The notes under the pieces were generated by a model that was not told the origin of the DNA, did not search any database, and saw only the letters and a list, made by a program, of their open reading frames with translations. This document shows positions 1 through 8,306 of a DNA stretch of 64,000 nucleotides, piece by piece. This DNA is from Acidovorax sp. 1608163. Lineage in GTDB: Bacteria; Pseudomonadota; Gammaproteobacteria; Burkholderiales; Burkholderiaceae_C. Numbering within the stretch: position 1 is the first letter of the stretch; each line of letters opens with the position of its first letter. The stretch is from contig NZ_CP033069.1 in assembly GCF_003669015.1 (NCBI RefSeq), forward strand, positions 4,040,501-4,104,500, read 5' to 3'. A program made the position numbers and the translations under genes.

Positions 1-602
1 TTTTGCCCACCGCGCTCGACCACGGTGGAGGGGCTGACGTAGCCCGGCGCGCGGCTGGCGTTGAGGGCCGAGTTGGCACCGAACTGCACGTTGGCGCTGA
101 GCACGGGCGTCTTGCAAGTGCCTTTGCGCAGCAGGTCGATAAAGCCCTTGAGGCCGCTGTCGCCCTTGTCAAACTCGTGGTTGCCCAGCGTGAAGGCATC
201 AAAGCACACAGTGTTCATCAGCGCGGCATCGGCCTCGCCATTGGCCCCAGCGCGGTTGAAGTACAGCGTGCCCGTCAGCGCATCGCCCGCGTGCAGCTTG
301 AGCACGTTGGTGCTCTGCGCCGCCAGTTCGCCGATGGCGGCCGTGACACGGGGGAAGCCCGCAGCGTCCACCGCCACGTCCACCGCGCTGGCGCCACCGG
401 CCGAGAGTTTGAGGGTTTTGGACTTGCTCTCCAGCGTGGAGTGGTGGTCGTTGATGTGCAGGATGGTCAGCTCCAGCGGCTGGCCCGCATCGTCACTGCC
501 CGAGCCACCGCACGCCACCAAGGCCCCGGCCACGGCCAGTGCCAGCGCGCCCATGCGCAACCCACGTCCTGCGCTCCACTGCTTTACCCACATCGTTGTC
601 AT
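1..602 (-). CDS. 5'-nucleotidase / metallophosphatase lipoprotein (N-terminal part, cut by window edge)
   Basis: About 200 N-terminal residues are present; the rest lies beyond position 1. The start ATG ends at 602 and begins MTTMWVKQW. A basic and hydrophobic leader runs to a lipobox LVAC with Cys31, so it is probably an exported lipoprotein. Then comes the calcineurin-like metallophosphatase core: LTILHINDHHS near residue 48, an HAGDALTG motif, and GNHEFDKG. These are the metal-binding motifs of the UshA / bifunctional 2',3'-cyclic nucleotidase and 5'-nucleotidase family, which hydrolyse extracellular nucleotides to nucleoside and phosphate. The gene is separated from the ABC operon upstream of it by a strong hairpin at 692-726, so it probably has its own promoter in 603-690. 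The C-terminal substrate-binding domain cannot be seen. Confidence 0.85.
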   Translation of the reverse strand, partial: MTTMWVKQWSAGRGLRMGALALAVAGALVACGGSGSDDAGQPLELTILHINDHHSTLESKSKTLKLSAGGASAVDVAVDAAGFPRVTAAIGELAAQSTNVLKLHAGDALTGTLYFNRAGANGEADAALMNTVCFDAFTLGNHEFDKGDSGLKGFIDLLRKGTCKTPVLSANVQFGANSALNASRAPGYVSPSTVVERGGQ

Positions 603-691
603 CGCAAATCCCTCTGTATCGGTTCAACCAAACGGCGATGGTGGGAGGTGTGCATGACAGGGCGATGAAACCCGGGGCCGGTGCGGTGCCC

Positions 692-726
692 AAAACAAAC
701 AGGCTCCCGAGGGAGCCTGTTTTGAA
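692..726 (-). terminator. Rho-independent terminator after the ABC-transporter operon
   Basis: The perfect 8-bp stem AGGCTCCC / GGGAGCCT has a two-base loop and is flanked by A-rich and T-rich tracts, so it could work in both directions. It sits between the dppF-like gene and the 5'-nucleotidase start. Reading the minus strand, the stem is followed by TGTTTGTTTT. Confidence 0.8.
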
Positions 727-728
727 CC

Positions 729-784
729 AAATTGGCCTCTAGCGCCTTATAAATAAGCGCTAGCAGCTACGCATTTGATAGCAA
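729..784. repeat. R1 dispersed repeat, copy A (intergenic)
   Basis: Near-consensus copy of the R1 element. It opens AAATTGGCC, contains CTAGCGC..AAGCGCTAG (inner palindrome) and ends GCTA..GATAGCA. It lies just beyond the stop codon of the dppF-like gene. Confidence 0.75.
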
Positions 785-789
785 TCACT

Positions 790-1818
790 TCAAATGCGCC
801 CCTCTTCCACCGCATGGCATGCAATGCGGATGCCGCCAATGCTCAGCAGCTGGGGCCGCTCGCTGCGGCAGCGGTCGTTGACATGCGGGCAGCGGGGGTT
901 GAAGGCACAGCCGGGGGGCGGGTTCAGGGGGTTGGGCACCTCGCCCTGCACGGGGGTGCGGGCCTTGCCGGTGTCGTGCATCTTGGGAATGGCATCGAGC
1001 AGCATCCGCGTGTAGGGGTGGCGGGGCGTATCGAACAGCGTGTGCTTGTCGGCCAGCTCCACCAGTCGGCCCAGGTACATCACGCCGACCTGATCGCTCA
1101 CATGGCGTACCACGGCCAGGTTGTGGCTGATGAACAGGTAGGTGAGTTGCCGCTGGCGCTGCAGGTCCTTCATGATGTTGAGCACCTGGGCCTGCACCGA
1201 CACATCGAGCGCGCTGGTGGGCTCGTCGCACACCAAAAACTCAGGCTCGGTGGCCAGGGCGCGCGCGATGGAGATGCGCTGGCGCTGCCCGCCCGAGAAC
1301 TGGTGCGGGTACTTGACCATGTCCAGCGGCGACAGGCCCACCGACTGCAGCAGCTCGCCCACGCGTTGCTTGAGCTCGGCCTTGTCGGTGATGAGGCCGT
1401 GCTCTTTCAGCGGCTCGCCAATGATGTCCTCCACCAGCCAGCGGGGGTTCAGGCTGGCGTAGGGGTCTTGAAAAATCATCTGGATGCGGCGGCGCATGGC
1501 CTTGGCATCGCTGCCCTTGAAGGCGGCATGGGCGTCTTGCCCGTCAAACGTGAGGCCGCCGCGCGTGGGGTCGTACAGGCCCACCAGCAGGCGGGCCACG
1601 GTGCTCTTGCCGCAGCCGGATTCGCCCACCAGGGCCAGCGTCTTGCCCTTTTCGATCTCGAAGCTCACGCCGTCCACAGCATGCAGCAGCGTGCGGGGCT
1701 TGCCCTCCAGCACGCGGTTGAGCCAGGGCGCAGAGACGTCGAAGGTCTTGGCTAGGTCGTGCGCCTGCACCAGGGGCTTTTGACCGGCGTGGGGCGTGGG
1801 GTTCACGGCGCTGCTCAT
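790..1818 (-). CDS. Peptide ABC transporter ATP-binding protein, DppF/OppF type
   Basis: 342 residues, the usual size for an OppF/DppF nucleotide-binding subunit. The Walker A motif GESGCGKST is near residue 65, the ABC signature SGGQRQR near 177, and Walker [12 protein letters not shown] just after. The C-terminal oligopeptide/dipeptide extension ([12 protein letters not shown]) is present. The subunit powers import of peptides or related compounds through the two permeases encoded upstream. Its start overlaps the stop of the neighbouring ATPase gene by four bases, so the two are translationally coupled and presumably form the ATPase heterodimer. It is the last gene of the minus-strand operon, followed by the hairpin at 692-726. 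The exact substrate cannot be told from the ATPase. Confidence 0.93.
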   Translation of the reverse strand: MSSAVNPTPHAGQKPLVQAHDLAKTFDVSAPWLNRVLEGKPRTLLHAVDGVSFEIEKGKTLALVGESGCGKSTVARLLVGLYDPTRGGLTFDGQDAHAAFKGSDAKAMRRRIQMIFQDPYASLNPRWLVEDIIGEPLKEHGLITDKAELKQRVGELLQSVGLSPLDMVKYPHQFSGGQRQRISIARALATEPEFLVCDEPTSALDVSVQAQVLNIMKDLQRQRQLTYLFISHNLAVVRHVSDQVGVMYLGRLVELADKHTLFDTPRHPYTRMLLDAIPKMHDTGKARTPVQGEVPNPLNPPPGCAFNPRCPHVNDRCRSERPQLLSIGGIRIACHAVEEGRI

Positions 1819-2795
1819 GCGGCCACCTTGGTGTTGTCAGCAGCGTGCAGCCAGCAGGCAGCGCGGGTGTTTCCGGCACTCATCAGGTCGGGGCGTTCGG
1901 TCATGCAGCGGTCAAAGGTTTGGGGGCAGCGCGGGTTGTAGGCGCAGCCCTTGGGAATGGCGTTCAGGCGCGGCATGGCACCGTCGATCTGGTTCAGGCG
2001 CTCGCGGTCTTGCTCCATGTCGGGGATGGAGGCCATGAGGCCGCTGGTGTAGGGGTGCGATGGCTTGTTGATCACGTCATGCACCGGGCCAATCTCGGCC
2101 ACGCGCCCGGCGTACAGCACGGCCACGCGGTCGCAGGTCTCGGCGATCACGCCCATGTCGTGCGTGATGAGCATGACGGCTGCACCACGCGATTTGCAGA
2201 TGTTTTTCAGCAGCGTGATGATCTGCGCCTGGATGGACACATCCAGCGCCGTGGTGGGCTCGTCGGCCACGATGAGCTTGGGCTCGGCCGCCAGGGCCAG
2301 GGCAATCACCACGCGCTGGCGCATGCCGCCCGAGAACTGGTGCGGGTAGTGGTCAATGCGCGCCTCGGCCGCCGGAATGCCGGTGTCCTTGAGCAGCTGG
2401 ATGGCGCGCTGGCGAGCTTCTGCCGCATTCACGGGCAGGTGGGCCAGGATGGTTTCCGTCAACTGGCGGCCCACGGTGTACAGCGGGTTCAGCGAGGTGA
2501 GCGGGTCTTGAAAAATGGCCCCGATGCGCCGGCCACGGATGTGGCGCATTTCATCGTTGCTGAGGTTGTCGATGCGCTGGCCTTCCAGCAGGATCTGGCC
2601 CGAGGCCACGCGGCCTGGAGGCTCGAGCAGGCCGATGATGGCTGCGCCGGTGAGCGACTTGCCCGCGCCCGATTCACCCACCACGCCCAGGATCTCGCCG
2701 GGTGCGATGGAGAAGGAAATGTCGTCCAGAGCGCGCAGGGTGCCGCGACGGCTCGGGAATTCGACAACGAGGTTTTTGACTTCTAGGAGGGACAT
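1815..2795 (-). CDS. Peptide ABC transporter ATP-binding protein, DppD/OppD type
   Basis: 326 residues. Walker A GESGAGKS lies near residue 39, the signature SGGMRQR follows mid-protein, and Walker B is [12 protein letters not shown]. The C-terminal dipeptide-transporter extension ([12 protein letters not shown]) is present. It is the partner of the following ATPase in a DppBCDF-type importer at the inner membrane. The start has AGGAGGGAC just upstream, a strong ribosome-binding site. Between this gene and the upstream permease lies a copy of the GC-rich R2 repeat, which separates two genes that are normally adjacent. Confidence 0.93.
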   Translation of the reverse strand: MSLLEVKNLVVEFPSRRGTLRALDDISFSIAPGEILGVVGESGAGKSLTGAAIIGLLEPPGRVASGQILLEGQRIDNLSNDEMRHIRGRRIGAIFQDPLTSLNPLYTVGRQLTETILAHLPVNAAEARQRAIQLLKDTGIPAAEARIDHYPHQFSGGMRQRVVIALALAAEPKLIVADEPTTALDVSIQAQIITLLKNICKSRGAAVMLITHDMGVIAETCDRVAVLYAGRVAEIGPVHDVINKPSHPYTSGLMASIPDMEQDRERLNQIDGAMPRLNAIPKGCAYNPRCPQTFDRCMTERPDLMSAGNTRAACWLHAADNTKVAA

Positions 2796-2835
2796 ATCAG
2801 TGATTCACAGTGCTGTGCGCTGCACGCGGTGGATG

Positions 2836-2958
2836 GAACGGGCACGGTTCGGGCCAGCGGCCACCGTGCAAGGGCCGCCCCGCCGCACGGGTGGCGTCCC
2901 CCTTCCGCATCGCACAGCGATGCCAGAGAAGGGGGAAGCGGCGCAGCCGCTCAGGGGG
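2836..2958. repeat. R2 GC-rich mosaic repeat, copy 1
   Basis: Intergenic element between the dppC-like and dppD-like genes. It opens GAACGGGCACGG, carries GGGCCGCC and facing GGGGG blocks, and ends GCTCAGGGGG. Copies at 6911-7056 and 18606-18779 share the opening and the closing block, with variable interiors. Confidence 0.6.
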
Positions 2959-2973
2959 TTGTTCTCCATATCT

Positions 2974-3903
2974 TCAACGCAGGCGGGGGTTCAAGGCGTC
3001 ACGCAACCAGTCGCCCAACAAATTCACGGAAAGAGCAATCAGCACCAGCATGGCACCGGGGAACACGGTGATCCACCACTCGCCAGAGAACAGGTAGTCG
3101 TTACCGATGCGGATGAGCGTGCCCAGCGAAGGGGATGTGGGCGGTGCGCCCACGCCCAGGAAGGACAGCGTGGCCTCGGTAATGATGGCCGTGGCCACCT
3201 GGATGGTGGCCAGCACCATGACCGGGCCCAACACGTTGGGCAGCACGTGCTTGCGCATGATGCGCAGCGAAGACACGCCGGTGACGCGGGCGGCCTGCAC
3301 GTATTCCTTGTTGCGCTCGACCAGCGTGGAGCCACGCACGGTGCGCGCGTATTGCACCCAGCCGGTGAGCGAGATGGACAAGATCAGCACGCCGAAGGCC
3401 AAGGACTCGTGCGCATTGGGGAACAGCGCCCGGCCCACACCGGCAATCAGCAAGGCCACCAGGATGGCGGGGAAGGACAGCATCACATCGCACAGGCGCA
3501 TGAGCACAGCATCGATCCAGCCGCCCCGAAAGCCCGCCAGCAGGCCCAAAGCCACGCCCACCACCACCGACAGCAGCACCGAGGCCAGGCCCACCACCAG
3601 CGAGATGCGGGCGCCGTAGATCAGCGCAGAGAGGATGTCACGGCCCTGGTCGTCGGTGCCCAGCAGGTACTTGGTGGTGCCGTGTTCGCTCCAGGCCGGA
3701 GGCAGACGGGCATCGCCCAGCTCCAGCGTGGCCAGGTCAAACGGGTTGTGCGGCGCCACCCAGCCCGCAAAGACGGAGCAGACCACGCACACCAGGGCAA
3801 TGAAGGCGGCCACCATCGCCATGGGCGATGTGCGGAAGCTGTAGCCAACGTCGCTGTCGAGCCAGCGGGCAAGTGTTTTTTTCATCGTAGAAACCAGAGA
3901 CAT
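2974..3903 (-). CDS. Peptide ABC transporter permease, DppC/OppC type
   Basis: About 309 residues from ATG 3903; an upstream GTG at 3915 and an internal ATG at 3885 (MKKTLARW) are alternatives. The N-terminal OppC_N segment has the first membrane helix (MAMVAAFIALVCVVCSVFAG). It is followed by the binding-protein-dependent transport domain with about five more helices and the EAA-type loop around EYVQAARVTGVSS. The motif LLGTDDQGRDILS is typical of DppC. It forms the inner-membrane channel together with the DppB-type permease encoded further upstream in the same direction. No good Shine-Dalgarno sequence is seen before any candidate start. Confidence 0.9.
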   Translation of the reverse strand: MSLVSTMKKTLARWLDSDVGYSFRTSPMAMVAAFIALVCVVCSVFAGWVAPHNPFDLATLELGDARLPPAWSEHGTTKYLLGTDDQGRDILSALIYGARISLVVGLASVLLSVVVGVALGLLAGFRGGWIDAVLMRLCDVMLSFPAILVALLIAGVGRALFPNAHESLAFGVLILSISLTGWVQYARTVRGSTLVERNKEYVQAARVTGVSSLRIMRKHVLPNVLGPVMVLATIQVATAIITEATLSFLGVGAPPTSPSLGTLIRIGNDYLFSGEWWITVFPGAMLVLIALSVNLLGDWLRDALNPRLR

Positions 3904-4016
3904 CCGCACACGCACCGGGCTTGTGGCCTGGGTGCATGGCGGTCAGTAAAACAAGCTAGATCCAGCGCCACTGAGCGCAAGCCAGCAAAAGAGACCTCAA
4001 AGAAAACGCGAAACCA

Positions 4017-5594
4017 TCAAGGGATGCTGATCCACTTGAAGTGCATGAAGTTGTCAGCCAACTGCACGATCTTGACCTTCTTGCTCACGCCCCAGGCCAG
4101 GGCCTGCTGGTGCAGCGGAATGTGGCCGATGTCGGCGGCGTGCACATCAAACGCTTCCTTGATGTAGGCGTTGCGCTTGGTCTTGTCGGTCTCGGCCTGG
4201 ACTTTCTTGGTCAGCTCGTCCACTGCGGGGTTGCAGTAGGCGCCCAGGTTGAACTGGCCAGCACCCTTGTCGTCCACGCAGGCCATGATGGCGTTCATAG
4301 CGTTGTGCGCGTCATAGGTGGCAGGGGTCCAGCCCAGCATGTAGAAGCTGGTGTCGCGGCGCAGTACCTTGGGGAAATACGTGCCCTTGGTTTCGGCCTG
4401 CAGGTTGACCTTGACGTTGATACGCGAGAGGTTGGCGGCCACGGCCTGGCAGATGCGGCCATCGTTCACATAGCGGTCGTTGGGGCAGTTCATGCCCACT
4501 TCAAAGCCGTTGGGGTAGCCGGCCTCGGCCATGAGCTTCTTGGCGGCCTCGACGTCGTAAGGCAGGCGCTTCATGTCGGGCTGAAAGCCATTGATGCCAG
4601 GACCGATCAACTGCGCCGAGGGGTTGGAGGCACCGCGCATCACAGTCTTCTTGATGCCCTCGATGTCGATGGCCTGGTAGAAGGCCTGGCGCACGCGCTT
4701 GTCCTTGAAGGGGTTCTTGCCCTTGACGTTGGAGTACAGCAGCTCGTCGCGCTTTTGGTCCATGCCCAGGAAGATGGTGCGCAGCTCAGGGCCCGTGATG
4801 GCGCGGGTGTTGGCGCTGCTGTTGACGCGGTCGATGTCCTGCACGGGCACGGGCTCCATCACGTCCACTTCGCCCGAGAGCAAGGCGGCCACGCGGGTGG
4901 CATCGTTGCCGATGGGGGTGAACACCACCTCGTTCACATTGCCTTCGATCTTGCCCCAGTAGGAGCCATTGCGCGTGAACACGGTGCGCACGTTGGGCTG
5001 GCGCTCGCGCACGCGGAAAGGGCCGGTGCCGTTGGCACGGAACGAAGCCGCGTTTTCAATGCCCTTGCGGCGGTCCACAGGCACGGTGGCCTGGTTGGTC
5101 TCGCACCATTTCTTGCTCATGATGTACACGAGCGAGAGCACGTCGGGCAGGATGGGGAACGGCGTCTTGGTCTCGATCTCGACCGTGTGGCTATCGATCT
5201 TGCGCACTTCCTTGAAGTCGTTGGTGTAGCTCTTCATGTCAGAGCCTTCGACCTGGGTGCGGGCCAGGCTGAACAACACGTCGTCGGCCGTGAAGGGGCT
5301 GCCGTCGTGAAACTGCACGCCCTTGCGCAGTTCAAACCGCCACACGGTGGGGGCGGTCTGCTTCCAGCTGGTGGCCAATGCGGGGGCCAGGCTCAGGTCT
5401 TTGTTGCGGCCCACCAGGGGTTCGTACACGTTGCCCGTCACACTCAATTGCAGGGTTTCGTTGAGCGAGTGGGGGTCCATCGACAGGGAGTCCCCCTGGT
5501 TGGCGATGCGCACGGTCTGCGCACTGGCCACAAGGCCTGCAGCAGACAAGGCGACAAACAATGCTGTCGCGGTGATTTTCCGTTGGATGCTCAT
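4017..5594 (-). CDS. ABC transporter substrate-binding protein, family 5 (DppA/OppA-like), first of two
   Basis: 525 residues beginning with a Sec signal peptide (MSIQRKITATALFVALSA, predicted cleavage near ASAQ). The family-5 extracellular solute-binding fold follows: the N-terminal SLDPHS-like segment, GVQFHDGSPFTADDVLFS, NGTGPFRV, and the C-terminal helical region. It is periplasmic and delivers substrate to the DppBC channel. GGAGAACCGC precedes the start, a good ribosome-binding site. It is clearly homologous to the second binding protein at 8307-9881 (shared FHDGS, TGP, IRVAALLSGEVD-like and IFLGMDQ stretches), suggesting duplication with divergence in specificity. Which ligand each binds is unknown. 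Confidence 0.92.
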   Translation of the reverse strand: MSIQRKITATALFVALSAAGLVASAQTVRIANQGDSLSMDPHSLNETLQLSVTGNVYEPLVGRNKDLSLAPALATSWKQTAPTVWRFELRKGVQFHDGSPFTADDVLFSLARTQVEGSDMKSYTNDFKEVRKIDSHTVEIETKTPFPILPDVLSLVYIMSKKWCETNQATVPVDRRKGIENAASFRANGTGPFRVRERQPNVRTVFTRNGSYWGKIEGNVNEVVFTPIGNDATRVAALLSGEVDVMEPVPVQDIDRVNSSANTRAITGPELRTIFLGMDQKRDELLYSNVKGKNPFKDKRVRQAFYQAIDIEGIKKTVMRGASNPSAQLIGPGINGFQPDMKRLPYDVEAAKKLMAEAGYPNGFEVGMNCPNDRYVNDGRICQAVAANLSRINVKVNLQAETKGTYFPKVLRRDTSFYMLGWTPATYDAHNAMNAIMACVDDKGAGQFNLGAYCNPAVDELTKKVQAETDKTKRNAYIKEAFDVHAADIGHIPLHQQALAWGVSKKVKIVQLADNFMHFKWISIP

Positions 5595-5653
5595 GCGGTT
5601 CTCCTGGGAGGGTGGGGGAATGGCGAAAGCCGGTGGTCTGTGCCCAGCCGGCG

Positions 5654-6871
5654 TCAGGGGGTGGGCAAGGGCATGGCCTGCTCGATCAGGCGGGCATGCA
5701 GCGCAGAGCCCAGCGGCAAAATGTCGTCGTTGAAGTCGTAGCGGCTGTTGTGCAGCGCGCTGCCACTGGAGCCCGTGCCCTGGCCAATGCGCAGGTAGGC
5801 GCCGGGCTTGGTCTGCAGCATGAAGGAGAAGTCTTCAGCGCCCATGCTGGGCTCCAGGTCGCGCACCACATGGTCGGCACCCACCAACGATTCGGCCACG
5901 TCGCCCGCAAAAATGGCTTCGCTCTCGGTGTTGATGGTGGCGGGATAAATGCGCTCGTAGTGGACAGTGGCGGTGGCACCAAAGCCCAGGGCAATGGCGC
6001 CGCACAGCTCCTGCAGGCGCTTTTCAACCTGCTCTTGCACCACGGGATTGAAGGTGCGCACAGTGCCCACCAGCGTGGCAGAGCCCGGCAGCACGCTGAA
6101 GGCCCCCAACTCGCCCGCCTTGATAGCGCACAGGCTGACCACGGCGCTTTCCAGCGGGCGCACATTGCGCGAGACGATGCTTTGCGCCGCCGTGATGATG
6201 TGGGCGGCCACCAGCATCACATCCACGGTTTGGTAGGCGTGGGCCCCATGGCCACCACGGCCCGTGATCTCGATGGTGATGCGGTCGGCCGCAGCCATCA
6301 TCGGGCCGGGGTTGATGCCCACGGTGCCCGGCTTCATGGCGGGCCAGTTGTGCATGGCGTAGATGGACTGCACGGGGAAGCGGTCAAACAACCCGTCTTC
6401 CATCATCACGCGCGCGCCCGCAAAACCTTCTTCGCCAGGTTGAAAGACCAGCACGGCCGTGCCGTCAAAGTCTCGCGTGGCAGCCAGGTAGCGGGCGGCG
6501 CCCACCAGCATGGCGGTGTGCCCATCGTGCCCGCAGCCGTGCATCAGCCCGGGCTTGCACGACTTCCAGGCAAAGTCGTTGTGCTCGGCCAGGGGCAGCG
6601 CATCCATGTCGGCCCGCAGGCCCACCATGGCGCCGCTGGCCACGCTGCGCCCACGCACCACGGCCACGATGCCGGTGCGGCCAATGCCTTCATGGATCTC
6701 ATCCACACCGCACACCTTGAGGGCTTCCACCACGCGCTTGCCGGTGTAGACCTCTTCAAAGCCCAGCTCTGGGTGCGCATGCAGATCGCGCCGCAGGGCC
6801 GTCAGATCGGGGTGAAACTGGGCGATGTGGGCAAAGGCCCTGCCTCCGGCCTTGTATCGAAGCGATTGCAT
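5654..6871 (-). CDS. M20-family amidohydrolase / peptidase (hippurate hydrolase or IAA-amino acid hydrolase type)
   Basis: 405 residues from ATG 6871 (MQSLRYKAGG). It carries the M20D motifs: DLHAHPELGFEE near the N-terminus, GLRADMDALP, GLMHGCGHDGHTAML (metal ligands), a GEEG glutamate and GGHGAHAY in the dimerisation lid. The family hydrolyses N-acyl or N-aryl amino acids and some dipeptides to amino acid plus acid, using two metal ions. It has no signal peptide, so it is cytoplasmic. It lies between a binding protein and a permease of a peptide importer, which suggests that it cleaves what the transporter brings in. Its N-terminus abuts an R2 repeat, so longer upstream starts would be repeat-encoded and are rejected. 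Confidence 0.88.
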   Translation of the reverse strand: MQSLRYKAGGRAFAHIAQFHPDLTALRRDLHAHPELGFEEVYTGKRVVEALKVCGVDEIHEGIGRTGIVAVVRGRSVASGAMVGLRADMDALPLAEHNDFAWKSCKPGLMHGCGHDGHTAMLVGAARYLAATRDFDGTAVLVFQPGEEGFAGARVMMEDGLFDRFPVQSIYAMHNWPAMKPGTVGINPGPMMAAADRITIEITGRGGHGAHAYQTVDVMLVAAHIITAAQSIVSRNVRPLESAVVSLCAIKAGELGAFSVLPGSATLVGTVRTFNPVVQEQVEKRLQELCGAIALGFGATATVHYERIYPATINTESEAIFAGDVAESLVGADHVVRDLEPSMGAEDFSFMLQTKPGAYLRIGQGTGSSGSALHNSRYDFNDDILPLGSALHARLIEQAMPLPTP

Positions 6872-6910
6872 CTCAGTAGTCCAGAGAGCTGCACGCAACC
6901 CGCAATGCTT

Positions 6911-7056
6911 GAAACTGGCACGGCCCAGGCCAGTGCCCCCGCGCAAGGGCCGCCAAGCCGCAAAGGCGGCGCGTTGCTGGCGTGCGCTGGGGGCGTTCCC
7001 ATCCCGCATTGCAATGCAATGCGAGAGAGGGGGAAGGCGCGAAGCGACTCAGGGGG
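6911..7056. repeat. R2 GC-rich mosaic repeat, copy 2
   Basis: It opens GAAACTGGCACGGCCCAGG and ends GACTCAGGGGG, between the M20 gene and the permease gene. It contains an internal GCATTGCAATGC palindrome near 7010-7022. It shares its opening with the copy inside gspH (18606) and its closing block with copy 1. Confidence 0.65.
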
Positions 7057-7066
7057 TGCTTCATCT

Positions 7067-8047
7067 CTAATGCCCCCCGGCCTTGCCCACGCGAAGGCGT
7101 GGATCGACCACGAAGTACAGCAGGTCCACCACCAGGTTGATGACCACGAAGATCAGCGCGATCAGGCACAGGTAAGCCGCCATCACAGGGATGTCGGCAA
7201 ACGTCACGGCCTGGATGAACAGCAGGCCCATACCAGGCCACTGGAACACGGTCTCGGTGATGATGGCGAACGCGATCAAGCCGCCCAGCTGCAAACCGGT
7301 GATGGTGAGCACCGGCACCAGCGTGTTCTTGAGGGCATGGCCAAAGTGGATGGCCCGGTTGGACAGGCCGCGCGCGCGCGCAAACTTGATGTAGTCGGTG
7401 CGCAGCACCTCCAGCATCTCGGCGCGCACCAGGCGCATGATCAACGTGAGCTGGAAGATCGCCAGCGTGATGGCCGGCAGCGTGATGTGGTGCCAGCCCT
7501 TGGCCTTGAGCAGCCCGGTACTCCACCAGCCCATCTGCACCACTTCACCACGCCCAAAGCTGGGGAACCAGCCCAGCGTGACCGAGAACACCAGGATCAG
7601 CAGGATGCCGATCAGGAAGGTGGGCAGTGACACGCCCAGCAGTGAGAGGGTCATGAACAACTGGCTGCTGAAGCTTCCCCGCTTGAGAGCGGCATACACC
7701 CCCATAGGCACGCCCACCAGCAAAGCCAGAAAGGCCGCGACCAGCGCCAGCTCCAGGGTGGCTGGGAAGCGCTCGGCAATCAGGCGCGACACCTTGGCGC
7801 CCTGGCGCAGGCTCAGGCCAAACTCGCCCTGGGCCGCATTCACCAAAAAGTGCCAGAACTGCACGATAAAGGGCTGGTCCAGCCCCAACGCAGCGCGCAG
7901 CTCACGAATTTGCTCGGGGGTGGCATCTTGCCCCAACAAGAACACCACAGGGTCGCCCACATACTGGAACAGCATGAAAGCGATGAAGGCCACCGTGACC
8001 ATCACAATCACTGCCTGAATCAGGCGGCGCAAAATAAAAGCAAGCAT
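7067..8047 (-). CDS. Peptide ABC transporter permease, DppB/OppB type
   Basis: 326 residues with the DppB architecture: a first helix at the extreme N-terminus (FILRRLIQAVIVMVTVAFIA), a periplasmic segment (DQPFIVQFWHF), then the transport domain with five helices and the EAA loop around YIKFARARGLSN. It ends in the characteristic YFVVDPRLR. It is the first gene of the downstream minus-strand operon. A 260-bp upstream region contains a perfect 10-bp inverted repeat (8159-8183), and a terminator separates it from the second binding-protein gene, so it may have its own promoter. Confidence 0.93.
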   Translation of the reverse strand: MLAFILRRLIQAVIVMVTVAFIAFMLFQYVGDPVVFLLGQDATPEQIRELRAALGLDQPFIVQFWHFLVNAAQGEFGLSLRQGAKVSRLIAERFPATLELALVAAFLALLVGVPMGVYAALKRGSFSSQLFMTLSLLGVSLPTFLIGILLILVFSVTLGWFPSFGRGEVVQMGWWSTGLLKAKGWHHITLPAITLAIFQLTLIMRLVRAEMLEVLRTDYIKFARARGLSNRAIHFGHALKNTLVPVLTITGLQLGGLIAFAIITETVFQWPGMGLLFIQAVTFADIPVMAAYLCLIALIFVVINLVVDLLYFVVDPRLRVGKAGGH

Positions 8048-8158
8048 CGGAGAGTCGAGTTTGTTTTCGAAAGCGTGCCAGCGCTGCTTTTGGCAACGAA
8101 GACACTGGTTGGTACCACCCAGTGCAGCAAACCGCCTGGATCAAGCGCACCCGCTTGG

Positions 8159-8183
8159 CGGCATTGTCGCGCGGACAATGCCG
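8159..8183. promoter_or_regulatory. Perfect inverted repeat, candidate operator upstream of dppB-like gene
   Basis: CGGCATTGTC and its exact reverse complement GACAATGCCG are separated by five bases, 112 bp before the permease start. There is no T-run on either side, so a protein-binding site is more likely than a terminator. The regulator is unknown. Confidence 0.5.
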
Positions 8184-8240
8184 CGCCACCGCTAAATCCC
8201 TATGGCCGCAGACTCTGCGGCACCCCATGGCACCTTAGCA

Positions 8241-8272
8241 AGAAAACCGAGGGCCGTGGCCCTCGGTTTTCG
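8241..8272 (-). terminator. Strong rho-independent terminator after the second binding-protein gene
   Basis: The perfect 13-bp stem AAAACCGAGGGCC / GGCCCTCGGTTTT has a two-base loop. It lies 35 bp beyond the stop of the 8307-9881 gene and could act in both directions. Confidence 0.88.
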
Positions 8273-8306
8273 CATACACACTGTCAGTCTGCGAGCACTC
8301 GCCGCA

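Noticed and set aside
4041..5741. Long open frame (566 codons) antisense to the first binding-protein gene
   Set aside because: High-GC shadow: biased composition (Val/Gly/His/Ala-rich), no family resemblance, while the opposite frame is a clear binding protein with signal peptide and ribosome-binding site.
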